64,000 bases of DNA from NCBI RefSeq assembly GCF_033439725.1, contig NW_026944388.1, positions 558,001 through 622,000 of the forward strand. The letters are read 5' to 3'. Origin of the DNA: Neurospora tetraspora (Eukaryota; Ascomycota; Sordariomycetes; Sordariales; Sordariaceae). Of the stretch, positions 11,394 to 23,819 are shown one piece after another. The notes beneath the pieces were generated by a model. That model had not been told where the DNA came from and did not search any database. It saw only the letters and a list, made by a program, of their open reading frames with translations. Numbering within the stretch: position 1 is the stretch's first letter; every line of letters begins with the position of its first letter. The translations under genes were made by a program, and so were the position numbers.

Positions 11394-13976
11394 ATGCCGC
11401 CCAAGCGAAAGGCGGTCGGCGCCACCCAGGCCGGCGTTGCCAAAGCTGGACGCACTTCGGCCTTGTCCACCCCCGGCCCCGCGACCCCCCGCAGCCTCGA
11501 GAGCTCGTTCCAGTCGGACGGCGATGATGATCTGGACGATGACGACGTCGACGAGACCATCAAGAGGAAGGAGGAGGTGATTGCCCGCGAGGCCGACGAG
11601 TTTGTCAATACATGGGCTGTCGATAGTACCCGCTTCCAGAGCCGAGAGCAGGGCAACGGCAGTCATCGTGACGGCGCCACCCAGTTCTTCGGCTCAGGGA
11701 AACGCGACTTTTCGTATCTGAACTTGAAGCCCGACCACGACCAGAAGCCGCTGTGGATCGACCCCGAGAAGGGCACCATCATCCTCGAGAAGTTCAGCCC
11801 GGACGCCGACCGCGTCACCGACTTCCTCGTCACCATTGCCGAGCCCAAGTCGCGGCCGCACTTCCTGCATGAGTATCAGTTGACCGCACACAGTCTCTAC
11901 GCGGGCGTCTCCATTGGCCTGCAATCAAAGGACATTATAGATACCCTGGATCGCTTCCTCAAGACCCCCCTGCCCGAGTCCATTCGCCTCTTCATTGAGT
12001 CGTGCACAAAGAGCTACGGCAAGGTGAAACTGGTTCTGAATAACAACAAGTACTTTGTAGAAAGCTCGGATGCCGACTTGTTGCAGAAGCTGCTCCGCGA
12101 TGAAGTAATCGGAAAGTGGCGCGTCCAGGGCTCCGGTGACATTACCACGTCCTATGCGCCCACCATGGGCGGCCTGGTCATCCCCGGCACAAAAGACGCT
12201 GCCGGTGTGAACCAAACAGACCTCAACAAGAACAAGAAGGGTGCCGAGGACGGGGCCGCGGCCGCTACGGGGACTAACGAGGCCGACCTCTACGCAGCCA
12301 TCAATGAGGAAGACGATGAGGACGACAAGGACGCCGTCCATGCCTTTGAGATCCCCGAAACCGCCGTCGAGATTGTCCAACGACGCTGTCTTGACCTAGG
12401 GTTCCCCATCTTGGAAGAGTACGACTTCAGGAACGACTCCAATAACGCGGATCTGGAAATCGATTTGCGGCCAAACACGCAGATTCGTCCATACCAGGAG
12501 CAGAGTCTTAGCAAAATGTTTGGTAACGGCAGAGCAAAGAGTGGCATCATTGTTCTGCCGTGCGGTGCAGGCAAGACCTTGGTCGGCATCACGGCTGCCT
12601 GCACCATCAAGAAGGGTGTCATCGTCCTGTGTACAAGCAGTATGTCCGTCGTGCAATGGCGCCAGGAGTTCCTCAAGTGGTCCAACATCAACCCCGACGA
12701 TATTGCCGTCTTCACGGCTGAGAGCAAGAACAAGTTCTCGGGTAATACCGGTATTATTGTTACGACATACTCCATGGTTACCAACAACCGAGAACGGTCT
12801 CACGACTCCAAGAAGATGATGGATTTCCTCAAGAGTCGTGAATGGGGTCTCATGCTTCTTGATGAGGTCCACGTCGTCCCTGCCGACGTTTTTAGAAGAG
12901 TTATTTCATCCATCAAGTCGCACTCCAAGCTGGGTCTAACAGCCACCCTACTCAGAGAAGACGACAAGATTTCCCACTTGAACTTCCTTATCGGCCCCAA
13001 GCTGTACGAAGCCAACTGGATGGAGCTGTCCGAAAAGGGTCACATCGCCAAGGTCCAGTGCGCAGAGGTCTGGTGTCCCATGCCCACCGAGTTCTACGAC
13101 GAGTACCTTCGAGCCAACTCGCGCATGAAGCGCACTCTTTACGCCATGAACCCGCGTAAATTTCAGGCCTGTCAGTATCTGATCAACTACCACGAAGCCC
13201 GCGGCGACAAGATCATCGTCTTCTCCGACGAGCTGTACTCGCTGAAGCAATACGCCCTCAAGTTGAACAAGGTCTTCATCTACGGCGGCACCGGCCAAGC
13301 CGAGCGCATGCAAGTGCTCGAAAACTTCCAGCACAATCCGCAAGTGAACACGCTCTTCCTGTCCAAGATCGGCGACACCTCGCTCGACCTGCCCGAAGCC
13401 ACCTGTCTCATCCAGATCTCCTCCCACTTCGGCTCCCGTCGTCAGGAAGCCCAGCGTCTAGGCCGTATCCTCCGAGCCAAGCGTCGTAACGACGTCGGCT
13501 TCAACGCCTTCTTCTACTCGCTCGTATCCAAAGACACCCAGGAGATGTACTACTCGTCCAAGCGCCAGGCCTTCCTGGTCGACCAGGGCTACGCCTTCAA
13601 GGTGATCACGCAGCTGGCCAACATCGAGAACACGCCCGACCTGGCCTTCGCCACGCCGCAGGAGCGGCGCGAGCTGCTGCAGCGCACCCTGGTGGATAAC
13701 GAGAAGGGCACCGAGGACGACGTCGAGACGGACGATTTGTTCGGTAAAGTCGGGCGTGGCCGCGGTGGTGCTAAGGGTAGAGCGGCGGCGGTCCGCAGGA
13801 TGGCTGGCACCCTGGGCGAGCTCAGCGGCGGTCAGGATATGGCGTACATTGAGCAGAATAAGGCGGCGAATAGGGGGCTGAAGAAGAAGGGTGCTGCTAA
13901 GGCGGAGCAGAGCGCTTTCTTCAAGAAGTTGCAGAGGGAGAAGGAGAGGAGTCGGGCTTTGGCGAGACAGGGCTAG
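11394..13976 (+). CDS. SSL2: TFIIH DNA helicase subunit XPB / Ssl2 (Rad25)
   Basis: A single uninterrupted 860-codon ORF. The protein is a superfamily 2 3'-to-5' ATPase: Walker A PCGAGKT near residue 390, the DEVH box near 489-492, the XPB RED motif in LLREDDK, and the helicase motif VI region [13 protein letters not shown] near 684-697. The N-terminal third holds acidic linkers ([21 protein letters not shown]) and the damage-recognition-like domain. The C-terminus is basic. The family opens promoter DNA in transcription initiation and works in nucleotide-excision repair within TFIIH in the nucleus. Lack of introns contrasts with most neighbours. Length matches known fungal orthologues. Confidence 0.98.
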   Translation: MPPKRKAVGATQAGVAKAGRTSALSTPGPATPRSLESSFQSDGDDDLDDDDVDETIKRKEEVIAREADEFVNTWAVDSTRFQSREQGNGSHRDGATQFFGSGKRDFSYLNLKPDHDQKPLWIDPEKGTIILEKFSPDADRVTDFLVTIAEPKSRPHFLHEYQLTAHSLYAGVSIGLQSKDIIDTLDRFLKTPLPESIRLFIESCTKSYGKVKLVLNNNKYFVESSDADLLQKLLRDEVIGKWRVQGSGDITTSYAPTMGGLVIPGTKDAAGVNQTDLNKNKKGAEDGAAAATGTNEADLYAAINEEDDEDDKDAVHAFEIPETAVEIVQRRCLDLGFPILEEYDFRNDSNNADLEIDLRPNTQIRPYQEQSLSKMFGNGRAKSGIIVLPCGAGKTLVGITAACTIKKGVIVLCTSSMSVVQWRQEFLKWSNINPDDIAVFTAESKNKFSGNTGIIVTTYSMVTNNRERSHDSKKMMDFLKSREWGLMLLDEVHVVPADVFRRVISSIKSHSKLGLTATLLREDDKISHLNFLIGPKLYEANWMELSEKGHIAKVQCAEVWCPMPTEFYDEYLRANSRMKRTLYAMNPRKFQACQYLINYHEARGDKIIVFSDELYSLKQYALKLNKVFIYGGTGQAERMQVLENFQHNPQVNTLFLSKIGDTSLDLPEATCLIQISSHFGSRRQEAQRLGRILRAKRRNDVGFNAFFYSLVSKDTQEMYYSSKRQAFLVDQGYAFKVITQLANIENTPDLAFATPQERRELLQRTLVDNEKGTEDDVETDDLFGKVGRGRGGAKGRAAAVRRMAGTLGELSGGQDMAYIEQNKAANRGLKKKGAAKAEQSAFFKKLQREKERSRALARQG

Positions 13977-14429
13977 AAGAAACCGTCTTGATTGTTCAGT
14001 GGTCCTTGGCTCCGTCGTATTCCGTTCTCTTATATCTCGTCTCTTGCGTTTTTTGTTTTATAGCCTGCAGAGAAATCATGATATAAAGGGGATATCCAGT
14101 TGCTGGAAGATATAGGGTTTTGATCGTGGAAAAGTATCGCTACCCATAGAAGAAGAAAAAGTAGCCTTTAAGACATCAGATTAACGGTGCCAAATCCTGG
14201 CATTCAGTTGGATGGTCATGAATCAAATTATAATTCAAAGGGGATTTCTTGGAGTTTGACAGTTGGCTGCCTCAACTTTAGTTCATGCGTGTCCTGTTTG
14301 CATCCTGAGCATAGAGGAATAAAGTGAATTGGGTATCATTCAGTCTCCCTATTTCCTTCCATCCCATCTGTTCCATCTGTTCCATCACTTTACCATACAT
14401 CACACATCACCAATCTCCCATTTCACCAT
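13977..14429. other. Convergent 3' intergenic region
   Basis: 453 nt between the SSL2 stop and the neurochondrin stop codon. It contains A-rich and T-rich 3' UTR-like sequence and nothing else recognisable. Confidence 0.55.
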
Positions 14430-16519
14430 CTATCTCAACCCACCCAACGTCACCAACACATCCTCCAATGCCTCCACCAGCTCTCCATCCCCAACCTTCC
14501 TCACCTTCCCCATCAGCACCCTCGCAATCCCCAGCACCGCGCTGGTAGAATGCACATACCGTCTCTGCACCCCCTGATGACTCCCCGCCAATAATGCAGT
14601 AACGAGCTGCAGCGTCGCAACCTGGAATTCGTACACCACCAGCTTGGACTCCTTCCCTACCATTTCCACGTCTTCATCGCCTTCGTCTTCGTCTTGCTCT
14701 TCTGGAATATACCACGCCGCAACTTGAGTAACCAAATCCAACCACTCCTCCCTCGGCCCCGGTTTTTCCATCTCGGCAACTTGTAGTAGAATGCGGACGA
14801 TTTCGGTGCCGCGGGCTGCTTCTGCTTCGTCAACTACCCCGGAAGAGGTGGATTGGAGGATCCTAACCAAATCGTCGGATAAGGCTTGCCACCCCCCGTT
14901 TGCCAGGAAGCTTTCAACACCTTGAGGCTCTTCAATCAACCCCTCCCAAGCCATCAATACCGGGCGACGGAAATCAAGTTTCCCCCCATTTTTCTCGTTG
15001 GGTCTGGAGGGGTTGGGTTGTTGGCAAGAAGAGCGGTATAGATCGATGAATAAATCGCCCAACCCGCTTGCTTCCTTTCGGAGTTGCTCGTTGTCGTCTT
15101 CGCGGAGCCAGATGGCTAGGGCGCGGATGGCTGCGAGGATCAGCGGGTCTTGGTCTACGCTGTGCCCCCTCATCGATTCCCATGACAGTGTCAGATGGGA
15201 TGCACCACTCGCAGAATCGTGGGCAGCGGAGGAGCGAGCGGAAGGGTCAAGGCCCATGGCGCCTGCTACGCTGGCGTCGAATCGGTCGCGCAAGAATTCG
15301 AGGGTGAGGGAGAAGGTCTCGGAGAGGGAGGTGCGGAGTTTTAGGAGGAAGTCTGGGTCGATGATTGATGAAGTGGATTCGGGGGAGTCGAGAGAGCGCA
15401 GGAGGAATCCGAGGTAGTGGCTGATGATGTTGAATGCTGAGCTCAACCGGCGGGAAGATTGAGGGTAGGAGGGGTTGTTCAGTTGGGAGAGCAAGGTGGG
15501 CGCCGTGGAGCGGATGTCGATTAGGAGGATGGAGATGAGCAGGTAGGAAAAGGGTTTCTCGTCTGTTGGACCGGATTTGCCTTTGCCTTTGCCGGAAGGG
15601 TCATCGGTGAAGAGCAGTTGAGGAGCGACGGATGGGTAAACTTCCAGCAGGGCGGCGGAGAGGTTAGTATAAGCTGCGCGGCCGGCGGGGGTAGGGCGGC
15701 TGGAGACGAGGTTGCGGATGAAAAGGTTGAGGGTCGGCAGCCATTGAGGGTTTTGAGGTAAAACTTGGGGCTCGAGGCGGGGGAGCAGGTTGGCGAGGAA
15801 GTCGAGGAGGGTGACGGCGTCGGTGCCCTTGAAGGAGGAGACGAGAGCGGTGATGGTGTGGTCGATCTTGGTCCGCAGGAGGTCCTTGTCCTCGGCGGAG
15901 GAGACAGATGAACTCATGGCGTTTAGCCAGGCGTAGAAGAAGATGTCGAGGACCAGAGGCTGGGAGGGTGCGATTTCGATTAGGGTGGTGACGTCGTCTA
16001 GGGCGATGAAGGCGCGGGCGCCGTCTGGCGTGGTGACGAGGGTTGAAAGGGTTTCTAGGACCAGTTTGGTTGTTTCGTTTGAACTGTTTTATCGTTAGTT
16101 TTGGGAACTTGTGAGTGAGTGATAATGAAAGGAACTCACCAGTTCAAAAGACAGGCCACCAAATGTGGTATCCTCTCGGTAAACCTCGAGTCTCGTTTAT
16201 TTTCCTCGGGCACCAGGGCGGCAAAGGTATGGATGATGGCCACGGCCAAATCTAGCATGTCCCGGGCATTCTTGTTGTTTTCGGACTGGGACTGCTGACG
16301 CGAGCCGGTCTTGATTAGCCGATCCAGGAACTTTGATGGAACGCTCTTCCAGAGACCGCGAACTGCCTCTTGGTTGTTTCTCAACTCTTCAGAGTTGTCG
16401 AGTACTGACTTGAGAAGGGCGAGGCCCACAAAGCGAGATGTGTCGTCCTTTGCTTTGAGGAGCGTTTGGGCATTTTGGACGGGATCAGGCTGCCCGGTTT
16501 GTTGGGTTGGGTCACTCAT
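14430..16519 (-). CDS. Neurochondrin-family protein
   Basis: Two exons, 16519-16140 and 16083-14430, joined across a 56-nt intron (16084-16139), give 677 residues. The product is almost entirely helical with armadillo/HEAT-like repeats, for example SRFVGLALLKSVLDNSEELR near the N-terminus and TLSTLVTTPDGARAFIALDD around the junction. Late in the protein there is an acidic EEQDEDEGDEDVEMV stretch. This matches the fungal branch of the neurochondrin family (DUF1941), whose biochemical role in fungi is not established. The start at MSDPTQQ is preferred over an in-frame ATG 52 codons upstream because of family-like length. It diverges from the CLC gene. Confidence 0.85.
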
Positions 16520-17113
16520 GATTTGTTTTGGTTGTGATGTTTGTGACGTTTTACGGGAGTGGTGTTGAGTTAAAGTTGTCGATTTTGAGAGGCGGATGAT
16601 TGATGGATGACGAAGTTTACAGCTTGTTGCTGAAGACTTAATTTTGTATGGGAGATTTTCCACTGGGATTACCAAACAGGCCGAAAGTTCAAACTCAGTC
16701 TTAAATCCGAGGATCTTTCCTATTTATTTTTCAACGTCACAACCCCTCTTGATGAAGTCAACTCACTAACAGAAAATGGAAGAAGAGAAGGGACGTCGTT
16801 GATGGAAAAGTCTTGGCATTCCCATCAAGTGGGTTCGGTCTTGGCACAATGCTTAACCCCAGGACCGCCAAGAGTTAACAGGCTTGGCCCTGTCAATGCT
16901 GTGCATATCCCTGATGCGCCCCGATAACGACATGCTCTTATCAGGCCTAACAGCGCCGCCATCTCACTACACCTCCTGCTGAACAACTCTCCTAACAATT
17001 CAACTGCAACAAGCTATGAGCTGAAGGTTCATCTCATCGCAAACAACAAGACGACATCCACCGGCATTTCTTTTTGAGACGAGAATGGGAAATGCTCTGT
17101 CATTGTATTCACT
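16520..17113. promoter_or_regulatory. Divergent promoter region, neurochondrin / CLC
   Basis: 594 nt between start codons. No coding signal, repeat or named element seen. Confidence 0.5.
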
Positions 17114-19974
17114 ATGGCTTCTAGAAGTTCGATGATGGATGACGGGTATCCTTCCAGTTCGGCAACACCAGCATTCGACAGCCAACACGAATGGGAAGAA
17201 CACCGTCGCGCAACCATTGACCATGACCGGGACGAGTTGGATCTTTTGGGCGAGGATGACGACAACAACAATCACAACAGTCATGACAACGACAACGACA
17301 TGATCCTTCATGAGGACCCTTTGCGAGATGACCTCAACCAGCCAATGTCGTTTAAGCGCAAACAGAAGCAATCCATCTTCTCTCAACCATCACGACTTTT
17401 CTCAGCATTCACTGGAGGGCGGTCTCCTCGGAATTCTCACGATATATCGTCCAATACCCGCTTGGATGGCACTCAGTCGGGGTCAAAGGATGGCGGGCCG
17501 ATGGATTGGTATGTAGAGGGCCCGGGAAGGAGAGTTGGCTACGAGGACTTGACCGCCATCGACTGGATCTTTGAGTATACCAAGGAACGCCAAAGACTAC
17601 GAATGCTATCCTCCGGCTCCAACAGCCTCGTGGGTTGGATCCGCCTGCTCCTCGACAACAGCCAGGCCTGGATTGTTCTGCTGTTGACTGGTCTGGCTAC
17701 CGGTCTGTTGGCTGCCGCCATTGACGTAGCCACTGATTGGCTGGCGGATCTCAAGTTCGGATTCTGCTCAACTGTTGACGGCGGAGCCTTTCACCTGAGC
17801 AAGAGCTCATGCTGCTTAGGCTATGAGGACCATGCTCAATGCCAGGGCTGGTATCCCTGGGCCAAGGCTTTTGGTATTCATTCAGGAGGCGGCAAGTGGT
17901 TCATTGAGTACTTCTTTTACGTACTCCTAGCAGTATGCTTTCCCCAAGAGTCTTACAAGAGCCCAGCTGATCCAAGCTACAGTTATCCTTTGCCGTTTCT
18001 GCTGCCATCTTGGTCAAGGAATACGCCATTTATGCTAAGCATAGTGGTATCCCCGAAATCAAGACTGTTTTGGGTGGCTTCGTTATGCGCAGGTTTCTAG
18101 GTATCCAGACCTTGGTGACAAAGTCGCTAGGTCTTGTGCTTGCTGTTGCATCCGGCATGTGGTTGGGCAAAGAAGGTCCCTTGGTTCATGTCGCCTGCTG
18201 TTGCGCAAACGTCTTTATCAAGCTCTTCCCAAGCATCAACAACAATGAAGGTATGTAGTAACTCTACCTTATCAACGTCCCAAGCTAACCCCAAACAGCA
18301 CGGAAGAGAGAGATTCTGTCCGCAGCGGCAGCCTCCGGTATATCCGTTGCCTTCGGCTCGCCCATCGGCGGCGTGCTTTTCAGTCTTGAGCAACTCTCTT
18401 ACTACTTCCCCGATAAAACCATGTGGCAGAGCTTCGTGTGTGCCATGACCGCTGCCGTCACTCTCCAGGCTCTTGACCCCTTCAGATCCGGCAAGTTGGT
18501 GCTTTACCAAGTCAAGTACTCGTCCGGCTGGCACGGCTTTGAGCTGGTCCCCTTCGTCCTCCTCGGCATCGCAGGCGGTATCTACGGCGGCCTCTTCATC
18601 AAAGCCAACATGCGCGTCGCCGAATGGAAGAAATCCACAAGGTGGCTTCCCGGCCCCGTCACCCAAGTCGCCATCGTCGCCGGCCTGACCGCCCTCATCA
18701 ACTACCCCAACACTTACATGCGCGCGCAAACCTCCGAGCTGGTCTCCAACCTCTTCACCGAGTGCGCCAAGATCGTCGACGACCAATTCGGCCTCTGCAA
18801 GACGGGCGCCGCCTCCTTCGGGACCATTGCTTTGCTCATCTTCGCCGCCGTCCTCGGCTTCTTCTTCGCAGCCGTCACCTTCGGCCTACAAATCCCCGCC
18901 GGCATCATCCTCCCCTCCATGGCCATCGGCGCCCTAACCGGCCGCGCCTTGGGTATTCTCATGGAACTGTTCCAGCGCGCCGCCCCAAACTTCCCCTTAT
19001 TCCTCCACCAATGCGAGCCCGACATCCCCTGCATCACCCCGGGAACCTACGCCATCATCGGCGCCGCCGCCTTCTTGGCAGGAGTCACCCGCATGACCGT
19101 CTCCATCGTCGTCATCACCTTCGAGCTCACCGGCGCCCTAACCTACGTTTTACCCATCATGATCTCCGTCATGATCTCCAAATGGGTCGGCGACGCTTTT
19201 TCCCGTCGCGGCATCTACGAATCCTGGATCGGTTTTCAATCCTACCCCTACCTGGACCCCAACAACTCGGGCGAAGACCTGAGCCCGCTAATCCCCGACG
19301 TGCCTGCTAGCCAAATCATGACCCGCCTCGACTCCGATCTTATCGTGTTGACCGCAACGGGCCACACCATCTCCAGTCTGCAAAAAATCCTCGAAACCAC
19401 GCCCTACCGCGGTTACCCCGTCATTTCTAACCCGCGCGACGCTGTGTTATTGGGGTATATCTCCCGTGCTGAGCTGTCGTATATCCTCTTCTCTCCCGGA
19501 GGGCGGGCCGCTGCCGGTCGCTTGCCACCCGAAACGGAATGCTTCTTTAGTCATCAACCGCTTGCGGACCCGTTGACTACTTTGGATCTAAGGCCGTGGA
19601 TGGACCAGACCCCGTTGACCCTTCCCGGTAGGAGCCCGTTGCATCTGGCCGTGAGTTATTTCCAGAAGTTGGGGGTGCGGTATGTGTTGTTTGCGGAGAG
19701 GGGGGTGTTGCAGGGCTTGTTGACGAGGAAGGATGTCTGGCATGTGATGAATGGGGCGGAGGAGAGGGTGAGGGATGCGGATGCGGATACTGATGATGGT
19801 GGTGGTAGGGGGAATGGGAGAATGGGAGGTGGACGGGGCAGGGAGGAAGGAGGGGGGGAGAGCGCTGGGTTGTTGGGTGTTGAGAGGAGTAGGGATTATT
19901 TTCAGGGGCAGGGGACGACGAGGGAAGGGAGGAGTGGGAGTTTTGCGGGGAGTAGTGAGGGGGGTATATTGTAG
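17114..19974 (+). CDS. CLC-family chloride channel/transporter with CBS domains
   Basis: Three exons, 17114-17932, 17983-18250 and 18299-19974, encode about 920 residues. The N-terminus is acidic and polar. The membrane part has the CLC signatures [24 protein letters not shown] (gating glutamate E337) and [20 protein letters not shown]. In most CLC exchangers the last block reads Leu-Glu-Glu, but here residue 394 is Gln (codon CAA). Two CBS-type segments follow ([20 protein letters not shown] and the region near [20 protein letters not shown]), then a Gly/Arg-rich tail. Fungal CLC proteins act in vacuolar, Golgi or plasma-membrane anion transport; which one applies here is not visible. Both introns are short (50 and 48 nt). 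Confidence 0.95.
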
Positions 19975-20528
19975 GTTGGGATGTTGTGTGCTTGCAGATG
20001 ATGATACTGAATGGTTGGGATGTTTAGATTAGCGGCTGTAGCATATAGATGTCTTTTCAGCGTGTCCGTCTATATACACAACTAGACTAGTGATTCTGGT
20101 TGCTAAATTGATCGGCTATCTAGCCTACTGACTCACTCAATGACCTACGCATAACCGTGGGTGTGAGAGCTGGTAGCCTTTGGGTGTGAGAGCTGGTAGC
20201 CTTTGGGTGTGAGAGCTGGTAGCCTTTGGGTGTGTTGCGACAAAACGACCAGTCCAGCTCACACACACGGTTAACACTAGTTGTGAACGATATTGCAACT
20301 GGCTGAAAATAGCATGGGACACCAATGTTGTCTTCTTTTGCCTCGTCTAACACTATTTTGCTCGAGTTATTGGAAACATATGCTGGTCTCATGAACTTTG
20401 TGTCTCGACTTTTGAGTAATAATACTAGTTTAACTACAAGTGTACGAATAGCGTTCGTCCACCATCCACAAGAACTGGCTATGATGGCCATAATCCCCAT
20501 ACCATCCCTTGAAAAGCATTGTTGAGCA
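19975..20528. other. Intergenic region with 23-bp repeats
   Basis: Lies between the CLC stop and the stop of the repeat ORF. A 126-codon minus-strand ORF spans it but owes part of its length to the tandem repeat; no family is recognisable. Confidence 0.5.
20159..20234. repeat. 23-bp tandem repeat, three copies plus a partial
   Basis: The 23-nt unit beginning GGGTGTGAGAGCTGGTAGCC repeats perfectly at 20159, 20182 and 20205, followed by a 7-nt partial copy. The period is not a multiple of three, so it does not preserve a reading frame. Confidence 0.95.
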
Positions 20529-21011
20529 TTAGATTGCCCACCGACGGCCCTTTCTGTCTCTGAACTGGACTTGTTTTCTTACACAAACCTCAGGAGAGAC
20601 ATATCGAGTGGGCTGTTGCCTCACGACAGCCTCTTGCTTCACGACAGCCTCTTGCTTCACGACAGCCTCTTGCTTCACGACAGCCTCTTGCTTCACGACA
20701 GCCTCTTGCTTCACGACAGCCTCTTGCTTCACGACAGCCTCTTGCTTCACGACAACCTCTTTTCGCCGAGCCCTCCTCTTCACTGACTTCTTCGGCTGTT
20801 CATGACTCGTCTCTCTCTTTTGACTTTTTCTCCACCGAATCTCCGCTTCCCAGTCGCTCATGGTCATCTCCTCGGCCTCGGAACTGTCGTGTAACGGCAG
20901 GCTGAATAATTCATCAGGGCAAGGTGAAGACGCAAGACATGCAGGTTCAGAGCGTGTATGTGAATGATCAGATAAGGGAGACCCAGTTGGTATAATTGGA
21001 TCGGACATCAT
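20529..21011 (-). CDS. Hypothetical repeat protein with tandem VVKQEA units
   Basis: A 160-codon ORF starting 72 nt downstream of the PAF1 stop on the same strand. The N-terminal 65 residues are Ser/Pro/acidic (MMSDPIIPTGSPLSDHSHTR...), followed by a strongly basic patch (PKKSVKRRARRKE) and seven VVKQEA units encoded by an 18-bp tandem DNA repeat; an eighth, diverged unit reads VVRQQP. The end is again basic (VRKQVQFRDRKGRRWAI). Each V-K-Q-E fits the SUMO consensus hydrophobic-K-x-E. The basic patch could be a nuclear localisation signal. No family is recognised. It could equally be a chance ORF in the PAF1 3' region, so the coding call is tentative. Confidence 0.4.
   Translation of the reverse strand: MMSDPIIPTGSPLSDHSHTRSEPACLASSPCPDELFSLPLHDSSEAEEMTMSDWEAEIRWRKSQKRETSHEQPKKSVKRRARRKEVVVKQEAVVKQEAVVKQEAVVKQEAVVKQEAVVKQEAVVKQEAVVRQQPTRYVSPEVCVRKQVQFRDRKGRRWAI
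20628..20754. repeat. 18-bp minisatellite (seven identical core units)
   Basis: The core CTTGCTTCACGACA occurs seven times at 18-nt spacing, with a diverged copy at the left edge and a variant flank at the right. The period keeps the minus-strand frame open and encodes VVKQEA. Confidence 0.95.
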
Positions 21012-21083
21012 ACAAAGCCCAGAACGTTCGGAGAAGTCGGGGAGGTCAACGGAACGGCCAAGAAGATGATAGTGACGAGCCGT

Positions 21084-22610
21084 CTAGTACTCGTCCTCGT
21101 CATCCGTGTGGCGGCGGGGACTATCCGCTCCCTCGGAAGCACCTCTCTCATTTCGCCTATCATCCTCCTCTTCGTGACGCTGCTCCGGTTGCCCCTCCTG
21201 CTGCTCCTCTTGGTACTCCTCGCTGACACCAGAGTATCCGATCGGGTTAAGCTCGAATTGCTTGATATCAGCCTTGAGACCCTCATGCGGCTCATCGATC
21301 GTTACGTGCAACTCGTCAGGGAACCTCTCGCTGTCGTCGGCACCATTGCCTATCGTACGCGCAATGTTGCGAGTGCGCTGGTTCCGGAGGGTGCTGCGCT
21401 GCATGATGGGGTAGTAGTACATGCCCCTCTGATCGGTGGTGCTGTCGCCCTCTCCCACGTCGTCGCGGAAGGCCAGAATAACTTCGCCGTTGTATTTCGT
21501 GTCGTGATCGTACTCGGTTTCGGCCGAGGTTTCATAGGGGCGCAGGCGGGGGAACACAAAGTGCGGGCCCTTGCCGTCTTTGTGTGAGTATAGGCCCTCG
21601 GAGTCGCGGTCCGGGTTGTCGACGTCGAATCTCGCGCGGAAAAGATTGCTTTCCTTGGCATCCGAGGGAAGGAAGAGGTTGTAGTTCATCATGGAACTAG
21701 GAGCAGGGTGGTTCTGTGGATCTTCGTTGTGTAGCTCTTGCGCCAGCTGGAAGGCTTGTTCTTCGGCCTCACTCCGCTCAATGGGCTTCAAGATGCCCGC
21801 AAGCATACGAGGGTCATACTTGTCGCTCGAGTTGACGGGGTTGGTGGTGAACTTGACCGTCACATAAGCACCAGAATCGGGGAACGCCGTGGTATCGGGG
21901 AGTAGAGGGAAAGCATCGATGCATTTGACGTTGCGCTTGGTCGGGTGCTTGATCTTGGTCTTGTCGGCCAGGTTGGCTGCGGCGATATCGAAGCTCTTCT
22001 CAATACGGCGACGGATCCAGGCGGGAGTGCCCTTGTCAGGTTCGGGGGAGGCCTTGCGTTTCTGAGGTCGCTTGAGGGCGTTGTCCTTGTTGGAGTTGGA
22101 AGAGCGGTTGTTGAGGAAGACATTGTCCCTCTTGACTTGTACTGAGGCGATATATTCGGTGCGGCGGAGGAAAGATACCGACTCGGTGCCGATCTTGGGC
22201 TTGCCGAGTGTGTTGAGTGGTCTGAGGAGAAGACGATCGTGTGGATGAATAGGTGGCGGAGGGTTCTGTGCGGAGATGGCTGTCCATCATGTCAGTATAC
22301 TAATCAATGTGATCAACGCATAGGGAAAGTGATACGCACCATCCTCGTTGCCGTCAAAGACACCTGGCATGCCGACCAGGTCTAGAGGCATACCGAGCTC
22401 GGCATCAACCTCGATATTTAGGGGCTGCTCACGCGCAAGCCGCGAAGCAAAGCCAGGATTGGTATATTGGCCGCTCGATAGACCCGTGCTGGGGATGTTG
22501 AGCAGCTTGGGCGGATTAGGCGGGGGTGGTAGAGCATTGGAATATCGGATTCTGGCGATGTAATCCTGGTGGATCATGCGCTCTTCGCGCCCTCGTGGGT
22601 GTTGCGACAT
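21084..22610 (-). CDS. PAF1: RNA polymerase II-associated factor Paf1
   Basis: Two exons, 22610-22340 and 22279-21084, separated by a 60-nt intron, encode 488 residues. The N-terminus (QDYIARIRYSNALPPPPNPP...LLNIP) is the Paf1 signature, followed by RPLNTLGKPKIGTESVSFLRRTEYI and the central region PFDxxP-like IDAFPLLPDTTAFPDSGAYV. The C-terminus is highly acidic and Arg-rich (EEYQEEQQEGQPEQRHEEED...DDEDEY), as usual for Paf1. The Paf1 complex travels with elongating RNA polymerase II and promotes H2B ubiquitination and H3 methylation. No odd residues are seen. The small VKQE repeat ORF begins just past its stop. Confidence 0.95.
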
Positions 22611-23819
22611 GGTGTTTGTCTGTGTTGTGTGGTTATATGATATGTCGTGTGGATGTTGGTGGTTGTGAAAACCGAGTCGGGAAGAGATTGATGGTTGTTG
22701 GTTGGGCTTATAAAGAAGTTGGAGTTCCAACAGCAGGGGCAAGGTGATGTCGAAGTGGTCGCAGCGGAAGTGAGTCGCGGTCGAGATGCAGGGTGAAGGC
22801 GCGGTTGCGGTTGCGGGATGGTGAGTGCCAACGACAGGGGCCGGGACAGTGGTAAAAAAATGGAGACAAGGCTGGTAGTTGGTCAACTCGTTGGTTGAGT
22901 AGCTTGCGCCGGAGCTGATGTTTAGAGCTAAGGTGACTGCAAAGCCGTTGAGAAAATGAAATTTGGTCCCAAATTTAAAGCAATTGAAACCAGTCGAGAG
23001 ATGCTTTTGTAAAATTGTCGAGGTTCAAGGGTGACCGCTCCAACGTTGACGTTTTGTTACGGTTTCTGTTGGAGGTTCGTTCTCGTCACTGCCCGTGCCG
23101 GCCGCAAAGAAAAAGTGGATCCCTGCCGCAGCCTTAAGGTTCTCTTCTTCCTGTCTTGGCAGCTTTATTGACTTGTCTTCATTGACCCCTGAATGTTGGC
23201 TATGCTTTTGTCTTGATACTATAGGCAGCACAGCATGGGGAGAAGATCATCTTTTCATAGTTGTGCTTCAGATGCATATTCAATTCCAGTTGTCATTATG
23301 GTCAACCGTTTTGCTCTCTAGAGATATCCTGTATAGCCCGTTTCCAGTCACCGCCTTGTTTTGTCGTGTCCGTCCATCTCTTCACTCATGGCGTGTGTGG
23401 AACTAGTAATTATAAGTGTGAGAAAGTCCGGAACCTCCTCTTTGTATCCATCTATCCATCCGTCCGTCCATACATCCATTCCATTGACCGTAATGGCAAC
23501 TATCAGAACAGACCAACAATCCCGCATCCCGCATCCCAGCTCTCAGCTCTCTCTCCCCGGCGTCAGATTAGAATAGCATATATAAAAAGATATACAGGAT
23601 AGTTGATCGTCGTCATAAATGCCCCACCAACATGGCGCGTTCCCCCGTCATTAGTACATAGAGAAGTGTGTGTCTTTCTTTCTGACGCGTTTGACCTAAG
23701 CTTGGCCCGCGAAACACTTCCTTCTCTTCTTCCCGGACAACGCCAAGGTGCGAGAGACAAACTAGTTGCCTATCTGACACCTAGCAAACATCGCTCGACT
23801 TCCGCAACAGCACAACTGC
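22611..23819. other. Intergenic region, PAF1 upstream / RER1 downstream
   Basis: About 1.2 kb. The part near 22620-22900 should be PAF1 promoter and leader. The rest contains ATCC-rich runs (about 23440-23480) and no supported gene. Confidence 0.5.

Noticed and set aside
20159-20234. Direct repeats considered as a CRISPR-like array
   Set aside because: Units are contiguous without spacers and the genome is eukaryotic; a simple minisatellite.
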